Positions 10,072 to 19,470 are shown, counted from the first letter of the stretch. The stretch: 64,000 nt of DNA from Sulfitobacter sp. D7 (GCF_003611275.1 NZ_CP020694.1:3070001-3134000); one strand, 5' to 3'. Numbers and translations are program-made. The notes: generated by a model not told the origin, from the sequence alone.

Positions 10072-10084
10072 TTCACGTGAAACA
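10072..10084. other. Partial parS-like sequence
   Basis: TTCACGTGAAACA matches 13 consecutive bases of the parS palindrome from the right side; the first three positions of the 16-mer differ. It lies between the etfA stop and its terminator, 7 kb from a mirror-image partial site at 3125-3140. Confidence 0.3.
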
Positions 10085-10086
10085 CC

Positions 10087-10116
10087 AAAGGCCCGCCGTT
10101 CTCGGCGGGCCTTTTT
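10087..10116 (+). terminator. Rho-independent terminator of etfBA
   Basis: AAAGGCCCGCCG (10087-10098) pairs perfectly with CGGCGGGCCTTT (10103-10114) around a TTCT loop and ends in a T run. It sits between convergent genes and may serve both strands. Confidence 0.9.
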
Positions 10117-10142
10117 CGTTGCATGCGCCTGTACCGGGAGCG

Positions 10143-10976
10143 TCAGGACATGCTTTGCAGCGCATCGGTCAGGGCGGCGGCGGCATTGGCATGGGCCATC
10201 GGGCCCAGCATTTCCGACGCGGCCTGCGCCTCGAATTCGCTGACCACCATGCCAGCGGTCGGCCCGGCAAAGGGGTCTTTGGGAGAGACGACCTCGATCT
10301 TGGCCGTGGCATGTAGGGCCACCGCGTCCAACATTTCGCGGGTCACGAACAGCGGATCATGGCCCAACTCCCCGACCGGCTGCTCTGCCTCCGCGACCGG
10401 CGGGCGGTCGGCCAACCAAAGCAAAAGCGTGCGCCCCTGTATCTGCCCCAGCATCAAACGCATGCGCGCCAGCCAGGCTTGCTGCAGCTCTGCGCGCACC
10501 GCCTCAAACCGCTCGGGCGAGACTTGCATGAGGTGGGTCAGCATGTGGCGGTTGAAGTGGAACTGGGAAAAATCGACCTCGCGGTAGATCGTCTGCAACA
10601 GCGCGGAAGCCCCGACAAACCGGTCGTTCCGGCGCCGGTGGACCGAATAGAACCGGTTGGTCATGTTCTGCGCGCCCATGACCTGAACCACCGTCACATC
10701 CGCCTGCGAAGCGGCCTGCGCGACGAAAGGATCATGCGCAAAGGCGTCGATCCCCGCGTTGGGAAAACCGAAATTCACACAAGTTTTGCCGATCTCGGCT
10801 TCGACCCGCGCGGGAAACGGCTCCTCAATGAATTTGCCATAGGTCTCCGTCCCGCCGAGAAAGGCGATATAGGGCGCCTCCAGCCTGCGGCGGGGGCCGC
10901 GAAACATCAGCTTTGAGGTACCATAGCGGCATGGCAAATAGTCCAGAGGCGCTGGCCCCACTGTGTCATAGGTCAT
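10143..10976 (-). CDS. DUF6473-like protein, function unknown
   Basis: A 277-residue protein without signal peptide or membrane segment. I believe it belongs to the DUF6473 family of Rhodobacterales; that is recalled, not searched. A segment IAFLGGTETYGKFIEEPF near residue 40-60 resembles the nucleophile block of SGNH-type hydrolases, and NFGFPNAGIDAF follows, but I cannot prove an enzymatic fold. ATG 10976 is chosen because AAAGGTGG lies five bases upstream. It converges on etfA and diverges from the 3-hydroxybutyryl-CoA dehydrogenase gene across 157 bases. Confidence 0.6.
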   Translation of the reverse strand: MTYDTVGPAPLDYLPCRYGTSKLMFRGPRRRLEAPYIAFLGGTETYGKFIEEPFPARVEAEIGKTCVNFGFPNAGIDAFAHDPFVAQAASQADVTVVQVMGAQNMTNRFYSVHRRRNDRFVGASALLQTIYREVDFSQFHFNRHMLTHLMQVSPERFEAVRAELQQAWLARMRLMLGQIQGRTLLLWLADRPPVAEAEQPVGELGHDPLFVTREMLDAVALHATAKIEVVSPKDPFAGPTAGMVVSEFEAQAASEMLGPMAHANAAAALTDALQSMS

Positions 10977-11133
10977 TGAACCCACCTTTGTTGTTCACCC
11001 AAAGCCAGATTGCACGGTAGGGGCTGCGATTCTGTTAACGGGCGAATTTGCCGTGAGTTTTCGTAAACAGCTGCCCTTGCGGCACCCCCGCCACGCGCCC
11101 TATTGTGCGCCGAACTCAAGCAAAGGACAGGCC

Positions 11134-12009
11134 ATGGACATCCAGAAAATCGGTATCGTGGGAGCAGGGCAGATGGGCAACGGGATCGCCCATGTCATGG
11201 CGCTGGCGGGCTACGACGTGCTGCTGAACGATGTCAGCGCCGATGCGCTGGCCAAAGCGACGAAAACCGTGACCGGCAATATGGACCGTCAAGTCAGCCG
11301 CGAAAAGATCACCGCCGCCGAGCGCGATGCCGCCATGGCGCGCATCACCACGACCCAGACGCTGAGCGATCTGGGCCAGAGCGATCTGGTGATCGAAGCC
11401 GCCACGGAACGGGAAACGGTGAAACAGGCGATTTTCGAAGATCTGATCCCGCATCTGAAACCGACGACGATCCTGACCTCGAACACCTCTTCGATCTCGA
11501 TCACCCGTCTGGCCAGCCGCACCGACCGCCCCGAGAAATTCATGGGCTTTCATTTCATGAACCCCGTGCCGGTGATGCAATTGGTCGAACTGATCCGCGG
11601 CATTGCCACGGATAAGGAAACCTATGACGCCTGCAAAGCCGTGGTGGACCGCTTGGGCAAGACCGCCGCCTCGGCCGAGGATTTCCCAGCCTTTATCGTG
11701 AACCGCATCCTGATGCCGATGATCAACGAGGCGGTCTATACGCTTTATGAAGGGGTCGGCAACGTCGAGTCGATCGACAGTTCGATGAAGCTGGGGGCCA
11801 ACCATCCGATGGGCCCTCTGGAACTGGCGGATTTCATCGGTCTGGACACCTGTCTGGCGATCATGAACGTGCTGCATGATGGGCTGGCCGATACGAAATA
11901 CCGCCCCTGCCCGCTGCTGACCAAATATGTCGAAGCCGGGTGGCTGGGCCGCAAGACGCAGCGCGGGTTCTATGACTACCGGGGCGAGAAACCGGTTCCG
12001 ACGCGCTAA
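11134..12009 (+). CDS. 3-hydroxybutyryl-CoA dehydrogenase
   Basis: Oxidises (S)-3-hydroxybutyryl-CoA to acetoacetyl-CoA with NAD(P), in butyrate/PHB or beta-oxidation metabolism. The 291 residues match the stand-alone family. They show the N-terminal dinucleotide fold GIVGAGQMGNGIA, the catalytic-His block MGFHFMNPVPVM and the C-terminal substrate domain with GANHPMGPLELADFIGLD. ATG 11134 (MDIQKIGIVG) follows CAAAGGACAG; an open extension upstream has no support. A convergent hairpin repeat follows the stop. Confidence 0.94.
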   Translation: MDIQKIGIVGAGQMGNGIAHVMALAGYDVLLNDVSADALAKATKTVTGNMDRQVSREKITAAERDAAMARITTTQTLSDLGQSDLVIEAATERETVKQAIFEDLIPHLKPTTILTSNTSSISITRLASRTDRPEKFMGFHFMNPVPVMQLVELIRGIATDKETYDACKAVVDRLGKTAASAEDFPAFIVNRILMPMINEAVYTLYEGVGNVESIDSSMKLGANHPMGPLELADFIGLDTCLAIMNVLHDGLADTKYRPCPLLTKYVEAGWLGRKTQRGFYDYRGEKPVPTR

Positions 12010-12023
12010 GCCGTAAGGGTGTT

Positions 12024-12088
12024 GGGGGCCCTGCCCCCCTCGCGCCAAAGGCGCGATTCCCCCGCGGGTATTTTTAAAAGGATGAAGA
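12024..12088 (+). repeat. Dispersed hairpin repeat, copy A
   Basis: Two short hairpins (GGGGGCCCTGCCCCC and TCGCGCCAAAGGCGCGA) are followed by TTCCCCCGCGGGTATTTTTAAAAGGATGAAG. It fills the gap between convergent genes. Bases 12051-12089 are identical to the complement of 56193-56231 (39 of 39). The CCCGCGGG-TATTTTT part may act as a terminator. Confidence 0.85.
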
Positions 12089-12973
12089 TCAGTTGGTCAG
12101 CGCCAGAGTGTGGGCGCGGAGCCAGGCCATGAAGCCGCGCGGGTCGTCTGCCCAGCGGTCGACCTGTTCTTGGGCAAGCGGATGGCCGACGATGGGGCCT
12201 TGGGGTTTGTCGCAGGCGTGGGCGATTTCATGCAGCAACAACCCTTGGCGCAGCATCGGGCTGAGCTTGTTCGCAATCTGATAGGCGCGACTATTCTGGC
12301 CGGGAAAACGCATCGGGACAACCTGCGCACCGGAGCGGCGGATCATCTTGGCGGTGAAGACGTTCCATTCCGCCTCGACCGCCGGGCCCCACCACCTTTC
12401 CGACGCGGCAACGACGCCGGAGGGGAAAAGCGCCACAACGCCGCCGTCTTTGAGGTGGGCCATGGCCTTGGCGCGCATTTCAACGCCTTTACGCTGCGCA
12501 TCCGGGTCGTGCGGGAAAGGCACCGGGATCATGTAGCTGCCGGCCACTTCGTCGATCGACGTGAGCAGCGACCGGGTGAGGATACGGTAGTCGGGGCGCA
12601 CACGGCCAATGAGATCGGCGAAAATCATGCCGTCGACCATGCCGTGGGGGTGGTTCGCCACGACCACGACCGGCCCTTCTTTAGGGATGCGGTCAAGCTG
12701 CTCTTGCGGGGTGGTGAGATCAATGCCCATCGTGTCGAGTGCGGCGCGCCAGAAGGCTTGGCCCGAGGGGGTGCCGCGTTGCTCAAACTTGCGGATCAGG
12801 CGCAGGATTTTGAGCTTGCCTGTGAAAAGCTCCATCGCGGAGATCACACGCGCCTTCCATGGGTCATCGAAGGTCGAGGCATAAGACAGGCTGCGGCGGT
12901 CGTATTTGGTGAAGGTCACCGTACCGTTACCTGTCTGGGCCGATTTGGCCGCCTGCTTTTGCGCGTCATCCAT
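12089..12973 (-). CDS. Lysophospholipid acyltransferase family protein
   Basis: A 294-residue protein of the PlsC-like glycerolipid acyltransferase superfamily. It has ANHPHGMVDG (about residues 106-115) as the catalytic block and a FPSGV motif further on. The spacing is N-H-x5-D, not the H-x4-D of PlsC, and resembles the NHPxGxxDG form of COG3176-type acyltransferases, so the acceptor may not be lysophosphatidate. It is the last gene of the leftward chvI-to-HPr series, 34 bases after HPr. This could link lipid modification to the envelope-sensing system, but that is inference. Confidence 0.75.
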   Translation of the reverse strand: MDDAQKQAAKSAQTGNGTVTFTKYDRRSLSYASTFDDPWKARVISAMELFTGKLKILRLIRKFEQRGTPSGQAFWRAALDTMGIDLTTPQEQLDRIPKEGPVVVVANHPHGMVDGMIFADLIGRVRPDYRILTRSLLTSIDEVAGSYMIPVPFPHDPDAQRKGVEMRAKAMAHLKDGGVVALFPSGVVAASERWWGPAVEAEWNVFTAKMIRRSGAQVVPMRFPGQNSRAYQIANKLSPMLRQGLLLHEIAHACDKPQGPIVGHPLAQEQVDRWADDPRGFMAWLRAHTLALTN

Positions 12974-13007
12974 GGAGTCGGAGGATCCTTTTTCCCGCCC
13001 GGCGGGC

Positions 13008-13277
13008 TTAGTACCCTTCGCCGAACTTATCCGCTACGAGGGCGGTCAAAGCGTCGGCCAAGGCATCGGCATCGGGGCCGGAAGTTTGGACATCAATCGA
13101 GGTGCCGCGGGAGGCGCCGAGCATCAACAGCCCCATGATACTGTCGCCTGAGGCCGACATGCCATCCTTGCTGACTTCGGCGCGGGCATCGAAAGCCTCG
13201 ACCACTTCTACCAATTTGGCGGAGGCGCGCGCGTGCAGGCCTTTTTCGTTTACGATCTTTAAAGAAAATTCGGGCAT
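13008..13277 (-). CDS. HPr phosphocarrier protein
   Basis: Small PTS phosphocarrier of 89 residues. His15 (KGLHARASAKL) is the site phosphorylated by enzyme I, and Ser46 (SGDSIMGLLML) is the site for HPr kinase, whose gene is three genes upstream in the same operon. ATG 13277 gives the standard N-terminus MPEFSLKIVNEKGLHAR. No sugar-specific membrane EIIBC gene is near, so the protein is expected to act in regulation rather than transport. It begins 16 bases after the EIIA gene. Confidence 0.93.
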   Translation of the reverse strand: MPEFSLKIVNEKGLHARASAKLVEVVEAFDARAEVSKDGMSASGDSIMGLLMLGASRGTSIDVQTSGPDADALADALTALVADKFGEGY

Positions 13278-13293
13278 GACGTACTGGGGCCTT

Positions 13294-13686
13294 CTAACCT
13301 GCGCTGACATTCTGGCTGTCGATATACTTCTTACCAGCTTCGAGTGCGGCACGCACGGCATCGGGCACATCCATATGCCGCGATTTGGCGAGTTTGATCA
13401 GCATTGGCAGGTTCGCGCCGTAGATGATCCGGCGGTTTTCCGGGCGGCACGCCAAGAGGCTGAGGTTTGAGGGTGATCCGCCGAAAAGATCGGTGACGAC
13501 CACGACACCCGCGCCTTGGTCCACCGCATCGGCAGCGGTGCAGATTTCGCGTTCTTTATCGGCGCGGTCGTGGTCGGCCTCGATCGCGATGGCGCGGACG
13601 CCGAATTGGGATCCCACGACATGTTCGATGGCGGCAAGATACTCTTGCGCCAGCCCCCCATGTGCGACGATGACGATCCCGATCAC
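13294..13686 (-). CDS. PTS EIIA component, mannose family
   Basis: Cytoplasmic EIIA domain of the mannose/fructose type, 130 residues. The N-terminal strand MIGIVIVAHGG contains the phosphorylated His9, followed by VVVVTDLFGGSPSN, the family signature. It receives phosphate from HPr. No EIIB, C or D partner is adjacent, so it probably has a regulatory role. It overlaps rapZ by four bases (ATGA), so the two are translationally coupled. Confidence 0.92.
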   Translation of the reverse strand: MIGIVIVAHGGLAQEYLAAIEHVVGSQFGVRAIAIEADHDRADKEREICTAADAVDQGAGVVVVTDLFGGSPSNLSLLACRPENRRIIYGANLPMLIKLAKSRHMDVPDAVRAALEAGKKYIDSQNVSAG

Positions 13687-14588
13687 GGCTTATTTTCCTC
13701 ACGATGCTGACGGTCCAGCTCACGGTGCCTAATTGACACCTGCCAGCCCTGCTCTGCAAGGCGCAAAGCGTGATCTTCCGCCATGGCGACGGAGCGGTGT
13801 TGCCCGCCCGTGCAGCCAAATGCGATGGAGATATGCGATTTGCCCTCTTCGCGGTAAGCGGGCAGTAAAAGCAGGCTAAGGTCGAGCACCTTGTCGGCGA
13901 AATCTGTGTAGCGTTTATCGCCTGCCACATGGGCCGCGACAGCTGCATCCCGCCCGTCGCCACTGCGCAATTCGGGCACCCAATAGGGGTTTCTAAGGAA
14001 ACGGCAGTCATGCACCACATCGACGCCGCGCGGCAGGCCGCGTTTGTAGGAAAAGCTCTGCACCGAGACCGTGAGGTGGCGCTGGCCGCCGGGGGCGAAC
14101 CACTGCTCCACCTCGGCGCGCAGCTCGTGGACGTTGAGCGTGGTCGTGTCGATCAACACATCGGCGCGGGCGCGGATCGGGTGTAGCAGCTCTTGCTCGC
14201 GGGTGATGCCGTCAACGGGGCGGTCGGCGGGGGCCAGCGGGTGGCGGCGGCGGGTTTCGGAAAATCGCTGCAACAGCACATCGGGTGCACAGTCGAGATA
14301 GAGTAGTTCCGCGCTCCACCCCTGCTCGGCCGACAGGCGGCCCATCAGTTCCAACACACCTTCGGTTGAGAAGTCGCGGTTGCGCGCGTCGATGCCCAAG
14401 GCCACCGACTGCGCATCGCCGGGACGGTCAAGCAGCGCGGGCAGCAAACGCAGCGGCAGATTGTCGATCGCCTCAAAGCCCGCATCCTCCAGCACGTTAA
14501 GCGCAGAGGAGCGTCCGGCGCCCGAAGGGCCGGTGACAAGGACCAACCGCCGAGTGGCGGGGTCTGTTGATGAGGTCTGACTGATCAA
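13683..14588 (-). CDS. rapZ: RapZ-family nucleotide-binding adapter
   Basis: A 301-residue RapZ/YvcJ protein. The N-terminal P-loop is VTGPSGAGRSS, followed by the conserved EDAGFEAIDNLP. The C-terminal RNA- or metabolite-binding domain ends with SIAFGCTGGQHRSVAMAE. In E. coli RapZ controls GlmS synthesis through small RNAs; in alphaproteobacteria its targets are less clear. It overlaps hprK (ATGA) at its start and the EIIA gene at its end. Confidence 0.95.
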   Translation of the reverse strand: MISQTSSTDPATRRLVLVTGPSGAGRSSALNVLEDAGFEAIDNLPLRLLPALLDRPGDAQSVALGIDARNRDFSTEGVLELMGRLSAEQGWSAELLYLDCAPDVLLQRFSETRRRHPLAPADRPVDGITREQELLHPIRARADVLIDTTTLNVHELRAEVEQWFAPGGQRHLTVSVQSFSYKRGLPRGVDVVHDCRFLRNPYWVPELRSGDGRDAAVAAHVAGDKRYTDFADKVLDLSLLLLPAYREEGKSHISIAFGCTGGQHRSVAMAEDHALRLAEQGWQVSIRHRELDRQHREENKP

Positions 14589-15013
14589 TTCGGTTCTTTC
14601 ACACCTGCTATATACAGATGAATTGCTGCCGCAAAATGAGCGCTATCGCATTTGTGAAAACAGGGCAACGTGACACCCTGTATCAGATGGCTGTGGCGCT
14701 CAGGAAGGCGCTGGTGTTCGGTATGGGCCAGATCGACGACAAGGCCCAAGGGCACGGGGCCGTGATCTTCGACCCGCAAGATGCCCACGTAACGCGCCTC
14801 GATCAGGCCGCGGATCGTGTCAGGAACGCTGGCGATCACCTGCTCGCCATGGCGGGTGACATCGGTTCGGTCATCTGCCACCAGCGTGGCGCCGAGGGCC
14901 ATCAATTGCAAGGCAAGGGCCGATTTGCCCGCGCCGGAGGGGCCGAGGATCAGCACCCCACGCCCGTTGATCGCCACGCAGCTGGCGTGGAGGTTTTCGC
15001 GCTCGACTGTCAT
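14585..15013 (-). CDS. hprK: HPr kinase/phosphorylase, short form
   Basis: A 142-residue HprK containing only the C-terminal kinase domain, with P-loop GPSGAGKSALALQL. Firmicute HprK is about 310 residues with an extra N-terminal domain; the short form is normal in alphaproteobacteria. It would phosphorylate HPr at Ser46. It lies 21 bases after chvG and overlaps rapZ by four bases. Confidence 0.92.
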   Translation of the reverse strand: MTVERENLHASCVAINGRGVLILGPSGAGKSALALQLMALGATLVADDRTDVTRHGEQVIASVPDTIRGLIEARYVGILRVEDHGPVPLGLVVDLAHTEHQRLPERHSHLIQGVTLPCFHKCDSAHFAAAIHLYIAGVKEPN

Positions 15014-15034
15014 ATCAGGCCCCGCGCCCGTGCT

Positions 15035-16732
15035 TTATGTAGGCAGCCCCACGACAAAACGCGCGCCGAGCGGTTCGGAGGTGATGTCGGCTTCGGTTGG
15101 GCGAATATTCTCGGCCCAGATCACGCCGCCGTGGGCTTCGACGATCTGTTTCGAAATCGCGAGGCCGAGGCCGGAGTTATTGCCGAAATGCTCTTCCGGG
15201 CGCTGCGAATAGAAGCGTTTGAAAATCTTGCCAAGCGCCTGTTCGGGAATGCCGGGGCCGGTGTCCTCGACCACGATCAGCACGCGGTTGGCACGCTTGC
15301 GCGCCCAGACCCGGATCGCATCGCCATCTTCGCAAAAGGAGATCGCGTTGGTGATGAGGTTCACAAAAACCTGCGCCAAACGGGCCTCAAGCCCATGTAC
15401 GGTGATCGGCGCGGCGGGCAGATCGGTGATAAAGTCAATGCCCTTGGATTTCGCATCCTCGCCCAGATACTGGCCCAGATTGCCCAGCATTTGCAGCAGG
15501 TCGAAGGGCTCTTCCTCTTCCTTGACCAGTTCGGAATCAAGCCGCGAGGCATTGGAGATGTCGCTGACCAGCCGGTCGAGGCGGCGCACGTCATGCTCGA
15601 TCACATCCAGCAGCTTCTCGCGTTGGTCGTCGCGTTTGACCATGCGCAGGGTGCCGACAGCAGACCGCAGAGAGGCGAGCGGGTTCTTGATCTCATGGGC
15701 CACATCGGCGGCGAATTGTTCGTTACCGTCGATCCTGTTGTAAAGCGCCGAGACCATCCCGCGCAGTGCGCCTGACAGGCGGCCGATCTCGTCGGGGCGC
15801 GCGGTCAGGTCGGGGATGCGAATGCGGCCGGGGTTCATCTTGCGCGCATCCTTGTCGCGGCCAAGTTCGGCGGCAGTGGACAGTTCGGCCAGCGGGTTGG
15901 CAATGGTCGAGGCCAGCACGAGGCTGAGCCCGATAGAGACCAGTGTGGCGATGACGAACATCTGCAAAACGCGCTCACGTTCGCTGCGCACAAGACGGTC
16001 AATCTCTCCCGCCGCGCTGGCCACGGCGACCACGCCGACGGGGGTGTCGCCCTGCATGATGGGGGTCACAACGCTGAACAGCGTGCCTCCTTCGATGGCA
16101 AGCGTGCCTTCCAGCCGGGTGCCGCCGGTCACGCTGGTGCCGACCATGCCGCGCAACTGTTCTTCGAGCGGCGGGGAGGCGGTGACCTCATCCGTGCCGA
16201 AGGGGGCCGAGACCCGCTCCCAAAGCCAGTTCAACCCGTCGTTCAACAGTGTCCGCTCGCCCGCCTCGGAAGCGGCGAGGGCTTCGGCAACGGTGAGGCT
16301 GCCAGCGGTGCGGGCCACCAGCGTTTCCGCCGGGTCATAGACGAAAACTTCGATGCCGCCGCGCAGGTCCAGCCCCTCAAGCGTGGCGGCCACGTCGACA
16401 CCGTCGCCGGTGGTCAGGTTCACAGGTGCGCCTGCGGGAAGCTGCGCTTCGATCACATCGGCGATCAGCTCCGTCTCGGACACCAGCGCCGCGGCGCGTT
16501 GCAACGCCAGACTGTCGCGCGAGGAATTGAGGTAGAGGATCCCCGCCACCAGAACGCTGAGCGCGATGAGGTTAAAGGTAATGATCTTGCGTGTCAGCGG
16601 CGAGGAGCGGAGCGAGAACAGCCCCCGCCGTTCGCGCTTGACCCGAATTTCATCCGGCGCGGCACTGTCAGGAGTGACCCAATCGTCCCCCAGTACAACA
16701 TCACCGTCCCTGCCAGCAGTCATGTCCCGCAC
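15035..16732 (-). CDS. chvG: Sensor histidine kinase ChvG
   Basis: Membrane sensor kinase of the ChvG/ExoS family, 565 residues. TM1 is at about 49-69, a periplasmic sensing domain at about 70-255, TM2 at about 256-277 and HAMP at about 278-330. His346 lies in the H box DVAHEIKNPLASL, and a C-terminal ATPase domain has DTGPGIPE and SGLGLAISKQI. It partners ChvI, encoded just upstream. In Agrobacterium and Sinorhizobium this pair responds to acid and envelope stress. A GTG at 16732 fits best with AAAGGAAG; an ATG at 16723 is possible. Confidence 0.94.
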   Translation of the reverse strand: MRDMTAGRDGDVVLGDDWVTPDSAAPDEIRVKRERRGLFSLRSSPLTRKIITFNLIALSVLVAGILYLNSSRDSLALQRAAALVSETELIADVIEAQLPAGAPVNLTTGDGVDVAATLEGLDLRGGIEVFVYDPAETLVARTAGSLTVAEALAASEAGERTLLNDGLNWLWERVSAPFGTDEVTASPPLEEQLRGMVGTSVTGGTRLEGTLAIEGGTLFSVVTPIMQGDTPVGVVAVASAAGEIDRLVRSERERVLQMFVIATLVSIGLSLVLASTIANPLAELSTAAELGRDKDARKMNPGRIRIPDLTARPDEIGRLSGALRGMVSALYNRIDGNEQFAADVAHEIKNPLASLRSAVGTLRMVKRDDQREKLLDVIEHDVRRLDRLVSDISNASRLDSELVKEEEEPFDLLQMLGNLGQYLGEDAKSKGIDFITDLPAAPITVHGLEARLAQVFVNLITNAISFCEDGDAIRVWARKRANRVLIVVEDTGPGIPEQALGKIFKRFYSQRPEEHFGNNSGLGLAISKQIVEAHGGVIWAENIRPTEADITSEPLGARFVVGLPT

Positions 16733-16765
16733 AAGCTTCCTTTCGACCCGCGTTAAGCGCCGGGT

Positions 16766-17467
16766 TTACTCTTCGTTATATCTATAGCCGATGCCGTAAA
16801 GCGTCTCGATCGCCGAGAATTCATCATCCGCGCTGCGCATCTTTTTGCGCAGGCGCTTGATGTGGCTATCGATCGTCCGGTCATCCACATAGACCTGATC
16901 GTCATAGGCCACGTCCATCAGTTGGTCGCGCGACTTCACGAAACCGGGGCGCTGTGCGAGAGCCTGCAACAGCAGGAATTCGGTCACGGTCAGGGACACG
17001 TCCTTGCCCTTCCAGCTGACCGCGTGGCGTAACGGGTCCATCCGCAGATCGCCACGTTCCATCACTTTGGTCTCTTCGGTATCGCCCACCTCATTCGTCT
17101 CTACCGCGTCCTGGCGGCGCAGAAGGGCGCGAATACGCTCGACCAGCAGGCGCTGGCTGAACGGCTTTTTGACGTAGTCATCGGCCCCCATGCGCAGGCC
17201 CAGCACCTCGTCGATCTCATCATCCTTGGAGGTCAAAAAGATCACCGGCATCGCGGTTTTCTGACGCAAACGTTGCAGCAGATCCATGCCGTCCATGCGG
17301 GGCATCTTGATGTCCAGCACTGCCATATCCGGCAGTTTCTTGTTGAAGGCGTCCAACGCGGCTTGGCCATCGTTGTAGGTCTCCACTTCGAAGCCTTCAG
17401 CTTCAAGAGTCATCGAAACAGATGTCAGGATGTTCCTGTCATCGTCTACCAATGCAATCTTTGACAT
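16766..17467 (-). CDS. chvI: Response regulator ChvI
   Basis: OmpR-family DNA-binding response regulator of 233 residues. The receiver domain has the acidic pocket VDDD and phospho-acceptor Asp52 ([13 protein letters not shown]). The C-terminal winged helix ends with [17 protein letters not shown] and [16 protein letters not shown] 17467 follows TAAGGAAGC; an in-frame extension upstream is rejected. It heads the leftward operon and is divergent from pckA, a known ChvI target in Agrobacterium as I recall, so the shared intergenic region may contain a ChvI site. Confidence 0.95.
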   Translation of the reverse strand: MSKIALVDDDRNILTSVSMTLEAEGFEVETYNDGQAALDAFNKKLPDMAVLDIKMPRMDGMDLLQRLRQKTAMPVIFLTSKDDEIDEVLGLRMGADDYVKKPFSQRLLVERIRALLRRQDAVETNEVGDTEETKVMERGDLRMDPLRHAVSWKGKDVSLTVTEFLLLQALAQRPGFVKSRDQLMDVAYDDQVYVDDRTIDSHIKRLRKKMRSADDEFSAIETLYGIGYRYNEE

Positions 17468-17846
17468 TGCCTGCTTCCTTATGCTGCTCAATTCGTTCTT
17501 ATTTTTGGAGTCAGTGATCTCCAATATTACAGATCGAATCAATCCTTAAGTGCGAATCGTGCCTTTGAGATGCACCAATTCGGTCATAATTTGGTTAGGA
17601 ATGGCTAAATTGCCGCACTTTAATTACTCTTACCCAAGATAAGACTAGGGCGGTGCGCATCGCTTTGGGCCGGGTTCTAAGCGCTTCGAAACAAAGTTTT
17701 ACATGATGGCGCTAACTGTGACAAAGCTGCCTGTTCAACCTGAAAACGCCCGTGTTAAGAGGCTCTCAAGGCCCCCGATGCCCAGGGCAATTGCGCCCGC
17801 TCGGACACGTACTGCGCTGCTCACGCGCTACCACAGGAGACATCAT
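17468..17846. promoter_or_regulatory. chvI/pckA divergent promoter region
   Basis: A 379-base non-coding region holding promoters for both directions. Three GANTC sites (17508-17512, 17536-17540, 17554-17558) lie within 51 bases near chvI; GANTC is the CcrM methylation target in alphaproteobacteria. An AT-rich stretch at about 17575-17650 contains AAGATAAGACTAGG, a possible -10 region for pckA. No gene is evident inside it; an open frame from 17703 that joins pckA has no ribosome site. Confidence 0.5.
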
Positions 17847-19445
17847 ATGACATTTGGACGGGTAAACCCGCAGTTCAGCCTCGAAGATCAACAGATCAGC
17901 GGGCTCGGCGATGTCTATTACAACCTGACCGAGCCTGCGCTGGTCGAGGCGGCATTGAAACGGGGCGAAGGCAGCCTCGGCAAAGGCGGTGCCTTTCTGG
18001 TGACCACCGGCAAGTTCACAGGCCGGTCGCCCAAAGATAAACATGTGGTCAAAACCGACAGCGTGGCCGACAGCATCTGGTGGGAAAACAACGCCGAGAT
18101 GTCGCCCGAAGGGTTTGACGCGCTCTATCAAGACATGATCGCTCACATGCAAGGCAATGACTACTTCGTCCAAGACCTCGTTGGCGGGGCCGACCCCAAG
18201 CACGCGATCAACGTGCGGATGGTGACGGAACTGGCATGGCACGGCCTCTTTATCCGCACCATGCTGCGCCGCCCCGATGCCGAAGCGCTGCAGGACTTCA
18301 CCGCCGATTTCACCGTGATCAACTGCCCCAGCTTCCAGGCCGATCCGGCCAAGCACAACTGCCGCAGCGAGACCGTGATCGCGATGAACTTCGACCGCAA
18401 GATGATCCTCATCGGCGGCACCGAATACGCGGGCGAAAACAAGAAGTCGGTCTTCACCCTGCTGAACTACCTGCTGCCGGAAAAGGGCATCATGCCGATG
18501 CACTGCTCCGCCAACCACGCCACCGGCAACCCCGTTGATACGGCTGTTTTCTTTGGCCTTTCCGGCACCGGCAAGACCACCCTGTCGGCCGATCCCGAAC
18601 GCACGCTTATCGGCGATGATGAGCACGGCTGGTCCGACAACGGCACCTTCAACTTCGAAGGCGGCTGCTATGCCAAGACCATCAACCTCAACCCCGAGGC
18701 AGAGCCGGAAATCTACGCGACGACCTCCAAGTTCGGCACGGTGATCGAGAATATGGTCTTCGATCCAGACACCTTCGAACTGGACTTCGACGACGACTCG
18801 CTCACGGCCAACATGCGCGCCGCCTACCCGCTGCACTATATCTCCAACGCCAGCGAGAAGGCCGTCGGGGGCCACCCCAAGAACATCATCATGCTGACCT
18901 GCGATGCCTTCGGTGTGCTGCCTCCGATTGCGCGGCTCAGCCCGGCGCAGGCGATGTACCACTTCCTGTCGGGCTTCACCTCCAAGGTGGCGGGCACCGA
19001 GCGTGGCGTGACCGAGCCTGAGCCCACATTCTCCACCTGTTTCGGCGCGCCCTTCATGCCGCGCCGCCCCGAGGTCTACGGCAACCTCCTGCGCGAGAAG
19101 ATCGCCCAGCATGGTGCCACCTGCTGGCTGGTCAACACCGGCTGGACCGGCGGCGCCTACGGCACCGGCTCGCGGATGCCGATCAAAGCCACCCGCGCCC
19201 TGCTGAGTGCCGCGCTTGAGGGGCGTCTGGCAGAGGCTGAATACCGCAAAGACCCGAACTTTGGCTTCGACGTTCCGGTTTCGGTCAACGGCGTCGCCGA
19301 CATCCTGCTCGACCCGCGCCGCACATGGGACGATCCGGAATCCTATGACCGTCAGGCGGCCAAACTGGTCAAGATGTTCTCGGACAACTTTGAACAATAC
19401 CTGCCCTATATCGACGACGATGTGAAAGCCGCAGCGATCAGCTAA
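17847..19445 (+). CDS. pckA: Phosphoenolpyruvate carboxykinase (ATP)
   Basis: Converts oxaloacetate and ATP to phosphoenolpyruvate and CO2, the entry step of gluconeogenesis. It has 532 residues, the family standard. The kinase P-loop [11 protein letters not shown], the downstream DDEHGWS block and the substrate segment [10 protein letters not shown] are present. ATG 17847 ([11 protein letters not shown]) follows ACAGGAGACATC. It is divergent from chvI-chvG and followed by a strong terminator. Confidence 0.98.
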   Translation: MTFGRVNPQFSLEDQQISGLGDVYYNLTEPALVEAALKRGEGSLGKGGAFLVTTGKFTGRSPKDKHVVKTDSVADSIWWENNAEMSPEGFDALYQDMIAHMQGNDYFVQDLVGGADPKHAINVRMVTELAWHGLFIRTMLRRPDAEALQDFTADFTVINCPSFQADPAKHNCRSETVIAMNFDRKMILIGGTEYAGENKKSVFTLLNYLLPEKGIMPMHCSANHATGNPVDTAVFFGLSGTGKTTLSADPERTLIGDDEHGWSDNGTFNFEGGCYAKTINLNPEAEPEIYATTSKFGTVIENMVFDPDTFELDFDDDSLTANMRAAYPLHYISNASEKAVGGHPKNIIMLTCDAFGVLPPIARLSPAQAMYHFLSGFTSKVAGTERGVTEPEPTFSTCFGAPFMPRRPEVYGNLLREKIAQHGATCWLVNTGWTGGAYGTGSRMPIKATRALLSAALEGRLAEAEYRKDPNFGFDVPVSVNGVADILLDPRRTWDDPESYDRQAAKLVKMFSDNFEQYLPYIDDDVKAAAIS

Positions 19446-19470
19446 GCCTTTGCGTTAGCATCCAAAACAG

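Noticed and set aside
17766..19397. A 543-codon frame on the - strand opposite pckA
   Set aside because: Antisense shadow of a conserved enzyme gene with His/Arg/Gly-rich composition and no domain.
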